Assembly: GCF_001654455.1 (NCBI RefSeq)
Contig: NZ_CP015772.1
Span: 3,100,001-3,164,000, forward strand
From: Niabella ginsenosidivorans
GTDB lineage: Bacteria > Bacteroidota > Bacteroidia > Chitinophagales > Chitinophagaceae
Direction: 5' to 3'
DNA length: 64,000 nucleotides
The notes beneath the pieces are model-generated. The model searched no databases, was not told where the DNA came from, and was given only the letters and a program-made list of their open reading frames with translations. Both the position numbers and the translations under genes were made by a program. Of this stretch, positions 17,173-25,419 are shown one piece after another (the stretch's first letter is position 1; the number at the start of each line of letters is the position of its first letter).

Positions 17173-17598
17173 TTTTTATACCACGAAAAAAACACCTGAT
17201 GTATTGTTGTTTTATATACTGGACCTGTTCAGACCTTTAGAGTTCATCATAAACAGACTGCTTCTTTTCTTTGCATCAGTACCAATAAAAAAAGCTGCAA
17301 AAGATCAGCAAACAGCCTGACAATATAAAGATAATGCTTATTAAAGCCCGGACAGAACAGGAATTGTCCAAAAGGCTATAACGATCGTCCAACAAGGCAA
17401 TTGTGAGGCTGAAACAATCAGCCCCTGAAGCAGATACAACCGCCCCATTTCTGACCCTACGCCGGGATATGCTCACAAAGCAACCGCTTTGTGCCTGAGC
17501 ACAGCAACAGGATCGCCTTCTGTAAAACAACGTATAATTGACCCTGAAATACGTAAGTTTGCAGGAACAGCAAAACCAAAATAACCCAACGCCGCCAC
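17173..17598. other. Intergenic region with imperfect inverted repeat
   Basis: No accepted gene. An imperfect hairpin with arms TGCTCACAAAGC and GCTTTG-TGCC-TGAGCA lies at 17470-17501. The 3' end carries the promoter of the lipoprotein gene. A Cys-rich minus-strand frame over 17276-17647 has no protein-like pattern. Confidence 0.45.
17554..17561 (+). promoter_or_regulatory. -7 box before small lipoprotein gene
   Basis: TAAGTTTG is an exact match to the Bacteroidota -7 box TAnnTTTG, 37 bases before the start codon. A TTG at 17538-17540 is closer than the usual -33 spacing, so the upstream element is unclear. Confidence 0.45.
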
Positions 17599-18237
17599 AT
17601 GAAAAGAATAATTTTTCTTCTAAGCCTGATAATGTTCCTGCTTTCAACAGGATGCCATACAGGATCTTTCAGAAATTATTCAAATGCTGCCAGTGAAGAA
17701 TATTATGATACAACCGTAGCACCTCCCTATGTTTCAAAGCAGGACGCTGCTATTCAACCGGACAATTGCACCCGTGGCACTCCTACACCTGTTGTTAAAA
17801 AATCGGTTTATTCCAATGCCCGTTTTATCCTGAAGAAGGATAGCCTTACAGGTATTGAAACCGTATCCTTAAAAAATAATGACCGGCTTACCATTACCAA
17901 TACCGGATGCGAGTATTATACCCTTATTTTTCGCTTTGAAACTTCAGCATTCAGCCAGGATTCTGTTTCAAAGGCATATTGGTTCAAAGCGGGAAGCATG
18001 CTGATGAAAAGCATACTGAAAGGGTTGGATGCGCCTATTAACCTGAAAAAAGGCATTGACAAACTGGATCATATTATTAAAAAAGACTCCGTCACCCATT
18101 ACCAGAATCTTTCCTATGAAAAAGAGATCGATTTCGGAGCCGGCGATATAAGAAGCATTATAGTAGTAGAGCCGGTGCAGTGGCTGGATAATGGCATCAG
18201 CGCTGTTACCATTTCTTTCTCTGTTGGCCCGTTATAG
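17599..18237 (+). CDS. Hypothetical lipoprotein
   Basis: A 212-residue protein with a lipoprotein signal (LLSTGC, Cys19). The mature part starts with a low-complexity linker, then a probable beta-sandwich with FILKKDSLTGIETVSLKNNDRLTITNTGCEYY and a C-terminal strand pattern. I do not recognise the family. The start follows a clear promoter box, and the gene has normal base composition for the region. It probably sits in an envelope membrane. No neighbour suggests its job. Confidence 0.75.
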   Translation: MKRIIFLLSLIMFLLSTGCHTGSFRNYSNAASEEYYDTTVAPPYVSKQDAAIQPDNCTRGTPTPVVKKSVYSNARFILKKDSLTGIETVSLKNNDRLTITNTGCEYYTLIFRFETSAFSQDSVSKAYWFKAGSMLMKSILKGLDAPINLKKGIDKLDHIIKKDSVTHYQNLSYEKEIDFGAGDIRSIIVVEPVQWLDNGISAVTISFSVGPL

Positions 18238-18347
18238 TTTTGCGGCATTTTTTGCATCTGATTGCCAATGCCCTTCTCAGCAGTATCTCTCATTTCCGGG
18301 CAGTACAGCAAAATTCACCGGTTGGTCATTCAATGCGGCTCAGGCTG

Positions 18348-18355
18348 TATATTTG
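18348..18355 (+). promoter_or_regulatory. Promoter of the MarR-GNAT gene
   Basis: TATATTTG fits the -7 consensus TAnnTTTG, with a TTG at 18322-18324 at plausible -33 distance. The AT-rich stretch GTTATATAATTAATTA just downstream, before the start codon at 18379, contains TTATATAA and could be an operator for the MarR domain itself. Confidence 0.5.
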
Positions 18356-18378
18356 TATAATCAGTTATATAATTAATT

Positions 18379-19338
18379 ATGGAAAAAATATTCTATGCGC
18401 GTACCGGAAAAATGGCATTGGGCAGCCGGTTGCGGACGTTGTCTTCCCTGTTTACAGAGGAAGCTGAAAAGATTTACACGCAGAATCATATCCCGCTCAA
18501 ACCAAAATGGTTCCCTGTTTTTTACATGCTTTCACAGAACGGGGAACAGACCATCACCCAAATAGCCATTGCCATCGGTCATTCCCAGCCATCAGTAAGC
18601 AGGATCGTACGGGAAATGACCGCAAAAGGGCTCTTAACGGAAAATAAAAAACCGGGCGATAAACGCCAGACCCGTATAGCGCTCTCCCCCAAAGGCAGGG
18701 CGCTTGTTCCGCTCATAACGGACCAGTGCACAGACGTTACTAATGCTGTTGAAGAACTGACCCGTGAAGCCGTACACAACTTATGGGAAGCCATTGATGA
18801 ATGGGAGTTTTTACTGGAACAAAAATCACTATCGCGCAGGGTGCTGGAACAGCAAAGGCAGCGGGAAAGCAGTTACATACGCATTGCAGACTATACCCCG
18901 GAGTATCAGTCAGCGTTCCGTTCCTTAAATGAAGCTTGGATCTCCCGTTATTTTGAAATGGAAGCTGCTGATAAACGGGCCCTGACCAACCCCCGCAAAT
19001 ACATTCTTGACAAGGGAGGCTGTATACTGGTAGCCCTGTATAAAGACGCGCCCGTTGGCGTATGCGCGCTCATAAAAATGAACGACCCCGAATATGATTA
19101 CGAAATGGCAAAGATGGCCGTTGCTCCGGCCGCACAGGGCAAGAATATCGGTAAGCTGCTGGCCGGTGCAATTATTAACAGGGCCAAAAAAATGGGCGCC
19201 TCAAGACTTTATCTGGAAAGCAATACGCGCTTAAAACCGGCAATCAGCCTGTATTACAAGCTGGGTTTTAAAAAGATCAACAACCGCCCAAGCCCCTATA
19301 AGCGGGCCAATATACAGATGGCACTGGAACTGGAATGA
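18379..19338 (+). CDS. MarR-type regulator fused to GNAT acetyltransferase
   Basis: A 319-residue two-domain cytoplasmic protein. Residues ~5-145 are a winged helix-turn-helix of MarR type (QTITQIAIAIGHSQPSVSRIVREM, then the wing with DKRQTRIALSPKGRALV). Residues ~160-319 are a GNAT N-acetyltransferase with the acetyl-CoA loop VAPAAQGKNIGKLLAGA and the C-terminal YYKLGFKKI motif. Such fusions are common in Bacteroidota; the target of acetylation and the DNA target are unknown. Its 3' end faces the end of the minus-strand cassette, 15 bases away, so the two are convergent and not co-transcribed. Confidence 0.9.
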   Translation: MEKIFYARTGKMALGSRLRTLSSLFTEEAEKIYTQNHIPLKPKWFPVFYMLSQNGEQTITQIAIAIGHSQPSVSRIVREMTAKGLLTENKKPGDKRQTRIALSPKGRALVPLITDQCTDVTNAVEELTREAVHNLWEAIDEWEFLLEQKSLSRRVLEQQRQRESSYIRIADYTPEYQSAFRSLNEAWISRYFEMEAADKRALTNPRKYILDKGGCILVALYKDAPVGVCALIKMNDPEYDYEMAKMAVAPAAQGKNIGKLLAGAIINRAKKMGASRLYLESNTRLKPAISLYYKLGFKKINNRPSPYKRANIQMALELE

Positions 19339-19353
19339 TAACTGTGCTGCCAG

Positions 19354-20259
19354 CTAAACCGTTTCCGGCAGTTCCTTCAGCTCTTCCAGCAGGTACTTGG
19401 TTATGTTACCGGGTTTGGTTGATTTGCAGGTAAGGTAGTAGGGATAGGCAATTGTTTTTTTCCGGACAATCACCTGGAACCTCCTGCCCTCAACAGCAGC
19501 GATCAGTTTTATCAGATCTCCCTCTTCCTCCTGTTCCCCAACCACCAATGGGAAGCGGATGGCAAAATGATCCAGGTGCTCCCGCAGGAAACATTCCACA
19601 GACTGGTGCAGGAAAGATCTGATCGAAAGCCCCCGGTAATTGGAATAATAGATAGCTCCCTGATCTGTCGCAGCCAGGATCGGGTCCACATCTTCAACCA
19701 TCACACGTCCGTAATACAGGCCAAACGGCATACAGACGGCATTGGCAGCAAACCGGTCGCCCCCCACATGCGTGCTTTCAAATACGGGCATTTGCCGGTC
19801 ATGATTTTCGATAAATTTAAAGACCGGGAACCCGAATTTAGAGCAGCATTTATCTTTTTTACCATTGGTGCATACTACAAAAAAGGGAGTGGTCTCCCAG
19901 ATGGATTCGGGGTTGTCAATATAATATTCCAGCCGTATTGCAGCCAGGTCTTCCGGAACAGAATACAGTGTAAAATACCGTTGCTGTAAACAATCTACAT
20001 AAATCAGTTTAACGATCCTGAAATTCGTTTTTTTATTCCGGATCAGTAAAAGCTTTGCTCTTTTGCGCTTTGCCAGCTCTTCCAGGGCGGCTATAAATTG
20101 CTGATCAAAATGTGCCTGGCTGATCTTTTCCGGAAACGGATCGCTGTGCTCTAATAAAATAAAGCCATTGTAATTAGCCGCGGACCCATGAATATCTTCT
20201 TTGAAGTACCGGGATGCAGCGCTGCAAAAGAATACGTTTTGTGTTTTTGTTTTGCTCAA
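19354..20259 (-). CDS. Sucraseferredoxin-like (Apd1-type) thioredoxin-fold [2Fe-2S] protein
   Basis: A 301-residue soluble protein of the Suc_Fer-like family. Diagnostic blocks are FFCSAASR (~10-17), CTNGKKDKCCSKFG (C130, C138, C139) and STHVGGDRFAANAVCMPFG (H164 onward). Members bind a [2Fe-2S] cluster in a thioredoxin-like fold and are thought to be electron carriers. It starts 9 bases after the stop of the JmjC oxygenase gene, so the two are surely co-transcribed, with the Asp/Gly-repeat peptide gene upstream. A reasonable inference is that it supplies or buffers electrons for the oxygenase iron, or does its own redox step on the peptide. Neither is shown by sequence. Confidence 0.85.
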   Translation of the reverse strand: MSKTKTQNVFFCSAASRYFKEDIHGSAANYNGFILLEHSDPFPEKISQAHFDQQFIAALEELAKRKRAKLLLIRNKKTNFRIVKLIYVDCLQQRYFTLYSVPEDLAAIRLEYYIDNPESIWETTPFFVVCTNGKKDKCCSKFGFPVFKFIENHDRQMPVFESTHVGGDRFAANAVCMPFGLYYGRVMVEDVDPILAATDQGAIYYSNYRGLSIRSFLHQSVECFLREHLDHFAIRFPLVVGEQEEEGDLIKLIAAVEGRRFQVIVRKKTIAYPYYLTCKSTKPGNITKYLLEELKELPETV

Positions 20260-20268
20260 AAAAAATCA

Positions 20269-21471
20269 TTAATTGGATGAACTGTCTGCTTCTATATAAA
20301 CAACACCTTCCCTGATAAGTTTAGCAATTGCTGCTTTTTTCACATCCTCGTCTGCTGCGCCCGGCAAGTCCCGCAAAGTAAAGGATTGGGTATCAAATAT
20401 AAAATCGATCAGCGGTTTCAGTGTCTGCGGGAACTGGATGGTTTTACCAAAACACTTTATAAAGCAATTTCCTTCCTGCCCGCCCCGTTCAAAAAAAACG
20501 GTACTGTTCAGGCTGATCACCGAACTGCTGCTGAGGTCATCCAGGTTCAGCAGGCTTTCAAAATAACGGTTCAGCAACTGGGGCTGCAATTTCTCATATT
20601 GCACAGTGAGCTTTCTGATCCCATCTTCAACATTCAGTTTATCAATAGTGCCCTTTAGCAAGGCCGTTTTTTCTTTTATTTTATCCGGCAGATCATCCCG
20701 CCAGAAGGGGACCGCTTCCCTGAAGGCTTTTTCATTTTCCAGCTGTGTAAATAACTCGGCAAAATACCTTATCCATGTAAAGGACAGGATGCCGATAGTG
20801 ATATGGGATGAAATACCATCATCGGCCACCGCATCATGCACATACCCGCGGGGCACATATAAGAAGTCTCCGGGGCTTAGCCGGATCGTCTGGATGGGCT
20901 CTTTAGAATATCCTTTACTTATAAAACCCTGGTTCTTGGTGGGCAGCTCTTTCTCAAACCCGTACAGATGCCAGGTTTTTGTTCCCGAAATCTGCAGCAC
21001 AAATACATCGTGCGTATCCCAATGCGGATTAAACCCCTGCGAACGGTTGGGCGTAATATATAAATTTGCCTGGACCGGCGCATTAAATTTCCGGGACAAC
21101 TCCATACAGCAGGCTGACAAATGATCAAAATAACGCTGGCCGGCCTGAATCACAAATGTGCCCCCATCATTGAACAGGGCAAATGCTTTTTCCGTATTTA
21201 TGATCCCGTCTCTTTTATGATGGCCAATAGGCACGCCCTTGAGGGTATATTCCCCAGAGGGAATTTCCTTACCATTCTTTACGATGCGCAACGAGGGATA
21301 GAATACATCCTGCCGGTCCAGGAAATCAGATATTTCCAAAGAGGTAAGAATATCGCTGTAGTGCTCTTTATCATTCCGCTGCACATGCAGGATATCTTTT
21401 TCATGATAGGCATTAAAAAAGTCTTCAACAGTATATGGAGTTACTATTTTGCAAAAAAAAGAATTCATCAT
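20269..21471 (-). CDS. JmjC/cupin-type Fe(II)/2-oxoglutarate oxygenase
   Basis: A 400-residue protein of the cupin_4 (JmjC) group, the group of the ribosomal-protein hydroxylases YcfD/RoxA, MINA53 and NO66. The Fe(II) triad is visible: HWD (H150, D152) and the distal His in YVPRGYVHDA (H212). ISGTKTWHLYG follows the first pair and may hold the 2-oxoglutarate-binding Lys. The C-terminal ~80 residues look like the winged-helix part (DEDVKKAAIAKLIREGVVYIE). Family enzymes hydroxylate side chains of proteins. Here the gene sits between a short Asp/Gly-repeat peptide gene and a [2Fe-2S] protein gene on the same strand, so the repeat peptide is the likely substrate and Asp the likely site. This is inference from context. 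Confidence 0.9.
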   Translation of the reverse strand: MMNSFFCKIVTPYTVEDFFNAYHEKDILHVQRNDKEHYSDILTSLEISDFLDRQDVFYPSLRIVKNGKEIPSGEYTLKGVPIGHHKRDGIINTEKAFALFNDGGTFVIQAGQRYFDHLSACCMELSRKFNAPVQANLYITPNRSQGFNPHWDTHDVFVLQISGTKTWHLYGFEKELPTKNQGFISKGYSKEPIQTIRLSPGDFLYVPRGYVHDAVADDGISSHITIGILSFTWIRYFAELFTQLENEKAFREAVPFWRDDLPDKIKEKTALLKGTIDKLNVEDGIRKLTVQYEKLQPQLLNRYFESLLNLDDLSSSSVISLNSTVFFERGGQEGNCFIKCFGKTIQFPQTLKPLIDFIFDTQSFTLRDLPGAADEDVKKAAIAKLIREGVVYIEADSSSN

Positions 21472-21500
21472 CTGTTATTTTTTACCTGCCAAGATAATAA

Positions 21501-21530
21501 AAAAGCTGCAGCAAAGATGCCGCAGCTTTT
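21501..21530 (-). terminator. Hairpin between peptide gene and oxygenase gene
   Basis: On the minus strand AAAAGCTGC pairs with GCAGCTTTT around a 12-base loop and runs into TTTTTTATTA. It lies 30 bases after the peptide stop codon and 30 bases before the oxygenase start codon. A leaky terminator here would give much more peptide mRNA than enzyme mRNA, as is common between RiPP precursor and enzyme genes. Confidence 0.75.
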
Positions 21531-21560
21531 CAGCTAATACGATTTTTTTTTGAGAATGAA

Positions 21561-21770
21561 TCAGGCATTATCAGATCCGTCAGCATCACTTCCGTCGCCA
21601 TCTGCGCCACCATCACCATCGGCACCGCCATCACCGTCGGAAGCGTCTGAACCATCGCCATCACTTCCATCACCATCAGCACCATCACCATCCATTTCAG
21701 CATAACTGCCCTCCTCACTGCGCGTTACCTGTAATTCATCCTCATTAAATAATGTTTCATTCAATTCCAT
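21561..21770 (-). CDS. Asp/Gly-repeat peptide, candidate RiPP precursor
   Basis: A 69-residue peptide starting at the ATG at 21770; an in-frame TTG two codons earlier is less likely. Residues ~1-26 are a leader-like segment (MELNETLFNEDELQVTR, then SEEGSYAEM). The rest, 43 residues, is almost only Asp, Gly, Ser and Ala: six DGDG units separated by A, S or GA, 16 Asp in total, ending DGSDNA. No hydrophobic signal and no Cys. The next genes on the strand are the JmjC oxygenase and the [2Fe-2S] protein. Short size, leader-plus-repeat structure, adjacent modifying enzyme and the hairpin in between all fit a ribosomally made, hydroxylated peptide. A metal-binding or acidic storage peptide is the alternative; DxDG loops could bind calcium or iron. 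Confidence 0.7.
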   Translation of the reverse strand: MELNETLFNEDELQVTRSEEGSYAEMDGDGADGDGSDGDGSDASDGDGGADGDGGADGDGSDADGSDNA

Positions 21771-21889
21771 AATCAAAGTTTAAGAGTTTCGAAATAGTTT
21801 ACATTAGTAAGATAGTTCTTTTTTTTTCAAATAAAAATTTTTTAAGTCAAATTTAATATTCTTATAACGCGGAAAGCGATGAGCCTTTA

Positions 21890-21929
21890 GTTATCAGTTT
21901 TTGGTTTTCAGTTATCAGTATTATTGGCT
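21890..21929. repeat. Degenerate tandem repeat (CAGTTATCAGTTTT type)
   Basis: Tandem, imperfect units of about seven bases (AGTTATC, AGTTTTT, GGTTTTC, AGTTATC, AGTATTA). The same type of repeat appears at 22322-22352, 37580-37606, 57303-57357, 60485-60645 and 61916-61926, always between genes. Confidence 0.75.
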
Positions 21930-22012
21930 GCCGGGGAAAATGAATGGTCTGAAACTGCTGCAGTATACCTGACTGATTTTTTAACTATCTTTCTGATCAT
22001 TTTTATTTTAAT

Positions 22013-22318
22013 ATGAAACAGGACAACCAGAAATCACAGCATATATTAAACGCGGCTTCAAACCTCGTGGGCATTTGTTTTATCCTGATCACTTCTTTAA
22101 GGCTTTTCAGCAACAAGGGCAGCAAAACCATTATGGATGAAGTGGCTGCTATTGCCATTTTATTTTTTATGGCCAGTTGCATCCTTTCTTTTCTTTCCCT
22201 GCGGTCTGCCGGTGCACAAAGCCGCCGGCTGGAGAATATAGCGGATTACATTTTTCTCACCGGGCTGGCGCTCCTGTTTATCACTACCCTTTTGTTTGTG
22301 TTCAATATTATTCCGTAA
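22013..22318 (+). CDS. Small inner-membrane protein (hypothetical)
   Basis: A 101-residue protein with three predicted membrane helices: ~15-31 (SNLVGICFILITSLRLF), ~42-62 (EVAAIAILFFMASCILSFLSL) and ~78-98 (YIFLTGLALLFITTLLFVFNI). Charged residues lie at the N-terminus and in a loop (RSAGAQSRRLEN). I cannot name the family or role. It is flanked on both sides by the tandem repeat, and has no partner gene. Confidence 0.75.
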   Translation: MKQDNQKSQHILNAASNLVGICFILITSLRLFSNKGSKTIMDEVAAIAILFFMASCILSFLSLRSAGAQSRRLENIADYIFLTGLALLFITTLLFVFNIIP

Positions 22319-22321
22319 AAG

Positions 22322-22352
22322 ATTGTCAGTTTTCAGTTATCAGTTTTTAGCA
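22322..22352. repeat. Degenerate tandem repeat
   Basis: Units GTCAGTTTTCAGTTATCAG and AGTTTTTAGCACTCAG, of the same class as at 21890-21929. It begins three bases after the stop codon of the small membrane protein gene. Confidence 0.7.
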
Positions 22353-22411
22353 CTCAGCTTTTACCGCTAATGATCAAAACTGCAACTCAATAAATCCACC
22401 GTTCGCGCAAC

Positions 22412-24085
22412 TCATTTCCCTGCCTTTGCCCAGCTGTCCTTTAAAGTAACGGTACGGTTAAAGATGAAATGAGCCGGTGTGCTGTCCGGGTCCAGAGTAA
22501 AATAACCTTTACGTAAAAACTGAAAACGGTCATGAACGACAGCATTCTTTAAAGCCGGTTCTGCCAGGGCTCCTTCTATGATTTTTAAGGATTCTTTGTT
22601 GATGTAGCCGGTAAAATCTCCTTCTTCACCGGAAGGATCTTCAACGGTAAACAGGCGGTCATATTCATTGATCTGAACAGGAAAGCAATCCTTTGCATTT
22701 ACCCAGTGCAGCGTGCCTTTTACATGTATGCCGGAGCTGTCCTCCCCGCTTTTGCTGTTAGGGAAATAGGAACAGTTCAGCTGCAGGATGTTGCCTTCGT
22801 CATCTTTGATTACCTCATCGCACCGGATGATATAGGCACTTTTTAAACGCACCTGCTTTCCCGGTGCCAGGCGAAAATATTTTTTGGGAGCCTCCTCCAT
22901 AAAATCCTCCCGCTCTATATATAATTCCCTGCTGAAAGTCATTTCCCTTGTGCCGGCCCCGGGATCTTCCGGATTGTTTTCCGAATGTAAAATTTCCTCC
23001 ACGCCTTCATAATTGGTAATGACTACTTTTAAAGGATTAAAAACCACCATCCTGCGCAGGGCAATTTTATTCAGGTGTTCGCGGGCACAAAATTCGAGCA
23101 ACCCTAATTCAACAACGTTTTCTCTTTTTCCAACGCCAATGCGCTCTGCAAAATCGCGGATGCTTTCAGGAGTATAGCCTCTCCTTCTAAGCCCGGAAAT
23201 GGTAGGCATCCGGGGATCATCCCATCCACTTACATATTTTTCATTTACCAGTTGCAGCAGCTTCCGCTTGCTCATGACCGTATGGCTCAGGTTACGGCGG
23301 GCAAACTCATACTGTCTGGAAGGAAATATTTCCAGCTTTTCGATCAGCCAGTCATATACTTCGCGGTGCGGCACAAACTCCATCGTGCAGATGGAATGTG
23401 TTACATGTTCAATGGAATCGCTTTGCCCGTGCGCAAAATCATACATCGGATAAATATTCCATTTGCTGCCGGTACGGTGATGGTGAGCGTGCTTGATCCG
23501 GTATAAAATGGGGTCACGCATGATCATGTTCGGGGACGTCATGTCAATTTTTGCGCGCAGCACTTTTTCTCCGTCCTGATATTTCCCGTCCCGCATCTCC
23601 TCAAACAACCTCAGGTTTTCCTCAACAGATCGTTCTGCATATTGATTTCTGCGACCGGGTTGTGTGGGCGTGCCTTTTTGTGCGGCTATTTCTTCGCTGG
23701 TGCTGTCATCAACATAAGCAAGGCCTTTTTGAATTAACCGGACAGCGTATTCATACAACTGATCAAAGTAGTCGGATGCATAAAACTCATTTGCCCATTC
23801 AAAGCCCAGCCATTTTATATCCTCCCGGATACTGTCTACATATTCCGTTTCCTCTGTTACAGGATTGGTGTCATCAAAACGCAGGTTGGTATATCCGCCG
23901 TATTTCTGCGCCAGGCCAAAATTCAGGCAGATGCTGCTGGCGTGGCCAATATGCAGGTAGCCGTTAGGCTCCGGCGGAAATCTTGTGACAATGGATTTAT
24001 ATTTTCCTGACGCCAGGTCCGTTTCCACAATCTCCTCCAGGAAATTCAGGCTTTTTTTCTCTTCTGTTTTACTTGCTTCCGTCAT
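22412..24085 (-). CDS. glnS: Glutaminyl-tRNA synthetase
   Basis: A 557-residue class I aminoacyl-tRNA synthetase that charges tRNA-Gln in the cytoplasm. The ATP-binding HIGH signature is in NGYLHIGHASS (~42-52), with RFPPEPNG just before it as in GlnRS. The second signature is VMSKRKL (the KMSKS loop). The C-terminal part is the beta-barrel anticodon-binding region. Length matches E. coli GlnRS (554). I chose the ATG at 24085; an in-frame ATG at 24109 would add eight residues. Having GlnRS, rather than relying only on the GatCAB route, is normal for Bacteroidota. Confidence 0.97.
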   Translation of the reverse strand: MTEASKTEEKKSLNFLEEIVETDLASGKYKSIVTRFPPEPNGYLHIGHASSICLNFGLAQKYGGYTNLRFDDTNPVTEETEYVDSIREDIKWLGFEWANEFYASDYFDQLYEYAVRLIQKGLAYVDDSTSEEIAAQKGTPTQPGRRNQYAERSVEENLRLFEEMRDGKYQDGEKVLRAKIDMTSPNMIMRDPILYRIKHAHHHRTGSKWNIYPMYDFAHGQSDSIEHVTHSICTMEFVPHREVYDWLIEKLEIFPSRQYEFARRNLSHTVMSKRKLLQLVNEKYVSGWDDPRMPTISGLRRRGYTPESIRDFAERIGVGKRENVVELGLLEFCAREHLNKIALRRMVVFNPLKVVITNYEGVEEILHSENNPEDPGAGTREMTFSRELYIEREDFMEEAPKKYFRLAPGKQVRLKSAYIIRCDEVIKDDEGNILQLNCSYFPNSKSGEDSSGIHVKGTLHWVNAKDCFPVQINEYDRLFTVEDPSGEEGDFTGYINKESLKIIEGALAEPALKNAVVHDRFQFLRKGYFTLDPDSTPAHFIFNRTVTLKDSWAKAGK

Positions 24086-24286
24086 AAAATTCTTCAATAC
24101 TGTCTGCAAAGGTACTTAATTGTCCGTAAACGAATTATCTCCATCTATTAATCGGGTGTATAACATTTTGGAGAAAGGCATGTGCCAGGCGAAAAATCCC
24201 GGTTCATGCCCACGAGCCGGGAAAATGCCATACGCGCCTGTTCATTTCTGTGCGTTCCATAAAAGCCCTGAGGAGTCCCCCGTTTC

Positions 24287-25396
24287 CTATTCGGTTTCCC
24301 GTTTCAGATCCGCCTTCATCAGAAAGACATTGTAATCTTTCCATACCGACATCAGAAAATAAAGCGTTGTGTCATTTTCAGGCGGATAAATAAAGGATCC
24401 GTATAAACCGGGATAGTCCGAAGAGCGGACCAATATTTTCGGGGAGCTCCATACTCCCTGGGGGTCAATAGCATCGCGCAGCACGATCGCTTTCCGGCTC
24501 ACGTCCAGATACAGCATGATCCACCGTTGCAGCCGTTTATTATAGATCACCGACATTTCGCCGGCCGGTGCTTCAACAACGGGATCTGCCGAGCTTTCGG
24601 CCTGCTTTACCCAACCCTTCCTGCGGGCCCAGTATTCATATTCATTCTGAAAAGCAAGTTTGTTTTCCGGCACCCTTAAAAGATAGATAGCACCCTGCCG
24701 GCCGGCCGGCGTTCCATACAGGTATACATACCCGTCTTTTTTTGCCAGTGCGGCCTGAGCAAATTTACTATCCGCTGCAAAGCATACGCCGGAGCGGTTC
24801 CACGTATTTCCGTTGTCCTCAGAAAAAAAGAGTGCCGAATAATTGGTACGCCATTTTCCCGGCACCCCCCAGCAGTTGATATTCATGCAATGAACAATAT
24901 CCCTGTTTCCGGCATGAATGGCTGCAGTAGGTATCATGGTATGATCACCCCTGCAATCCGGATCATGACGGCTTGGAATGATCTCCCGGGCTTCTGTTCT
25001 TCCTGTAACCGTGCGCATGCTATCGAACGTGATCCCGTCAGACAGTTCCTTATCCGCAGAAAAGGCCAGCACATTGGAGCGCCAGTCACCGGCATCCCCC
25101 GGACCGCCCGGTCCTGGTTCGAAATCACGGCCATAAGTATCCCCGAAAAAAAGCCCTACAGTGCCATTGCCCATTTCCCAGGCAATGCCCAAATCAGTGC
25201 CTCCTACATTATAAAAATGATCCGTCCGGTTCGGACCGGGAATCGTGTCCGTTGAGCGGGCAGCACCGGTTACCCGGGCCACCCTTTTTACATTACTGGG
25301 AACGATCGTTCCCTGCAGGGCACCTGACTGCCCGCATACCCCCAGAATGCCGCTCACCGTGACCCCCAGCAAAATACATTTCAATGATCGCATCAC
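24287..25396 (-). CDS. DUF4185 protein, GH183-type endo-D-arabinanase candidate (copy A)
   Basis: A 369-residue exported protein (Sec signal ~1-20) made of repeated beta-strand motifs, consistent with the five-bladed propeller of DUF4185. Landmarks are TDHFYNVGGTDLGIAWEMGN, VGLFFGDTYG, RSNVLAFS, MIPTAAIHAGNRDIVHCMN and WIMLYLDVS. DUF4185 became GH183 when members were shown to be endo-D-arabinanases cutting internal alpha-D-Araf linkages of mycobacterial arabinan. It ends the SusC1 operon, 23 bases after the GH116 gene. A second copy is at 47803-48945 with the same GTDLGI.WEMG block. Activity is inferred from family and context; some DUF4185 proteins are untested. Confidence 0.85.
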   Translation of the reverse strand: MMRSLKCILLGVTVSGILGVCGQSGALQGTIVPSNVKRVARVTGAARSTDTIPGPNRTDHFYNVGGTDLGIAWEMGNGTVGLFFGDTYGRDFEPGPGGPGDAGDWRSNVLAFSADKELSDGITFDSMRTVTGRTEAREIIPSRHDPDCRGDHTMIPTAAIHAGNRDIVHCMNINCWGVPGKWRTNYSALFFSEDNGNTWNRSGVCFAADSKFAQAALAKKDGYVYLYGTPAGRQGAIYLLRVPENKLAFQNEYEYWARRKGWVKQAESSADPVVEAPAGEMSVIYNKRLQRWIMLYLDVSRKAIVLRDAIDPQGVWSSPKILVRSSDYPGLYGSFIYPPENDTTLYFLMSVWKDYNVFLMKADLKRETE

Positions 25397-25419
25397 AGAT
25401 AATTGTAAGGGTAATAACC

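Noticed and set aside
17276-17647. Minus-strand Cys/Ser-rich frame of 123 codons
   Set aside because: Overlaps the real start of the plus-strand lipoprotein gene and the inverted repeat; low-complexity chance frame.
21561-21770. A secreted RTX-like calcium-binding protein
   Set aside because: No signal peptide, no GGxGxDxUx nonapeptides, and the gene is too short; Asp-Gly spacing alone is not enough.
24120-24335. Plus-strand frame of 71 codons between glnS and the first GH183 gene
   Set aside because: Overlaps the end of the GH183 gene and has no protein-like features.
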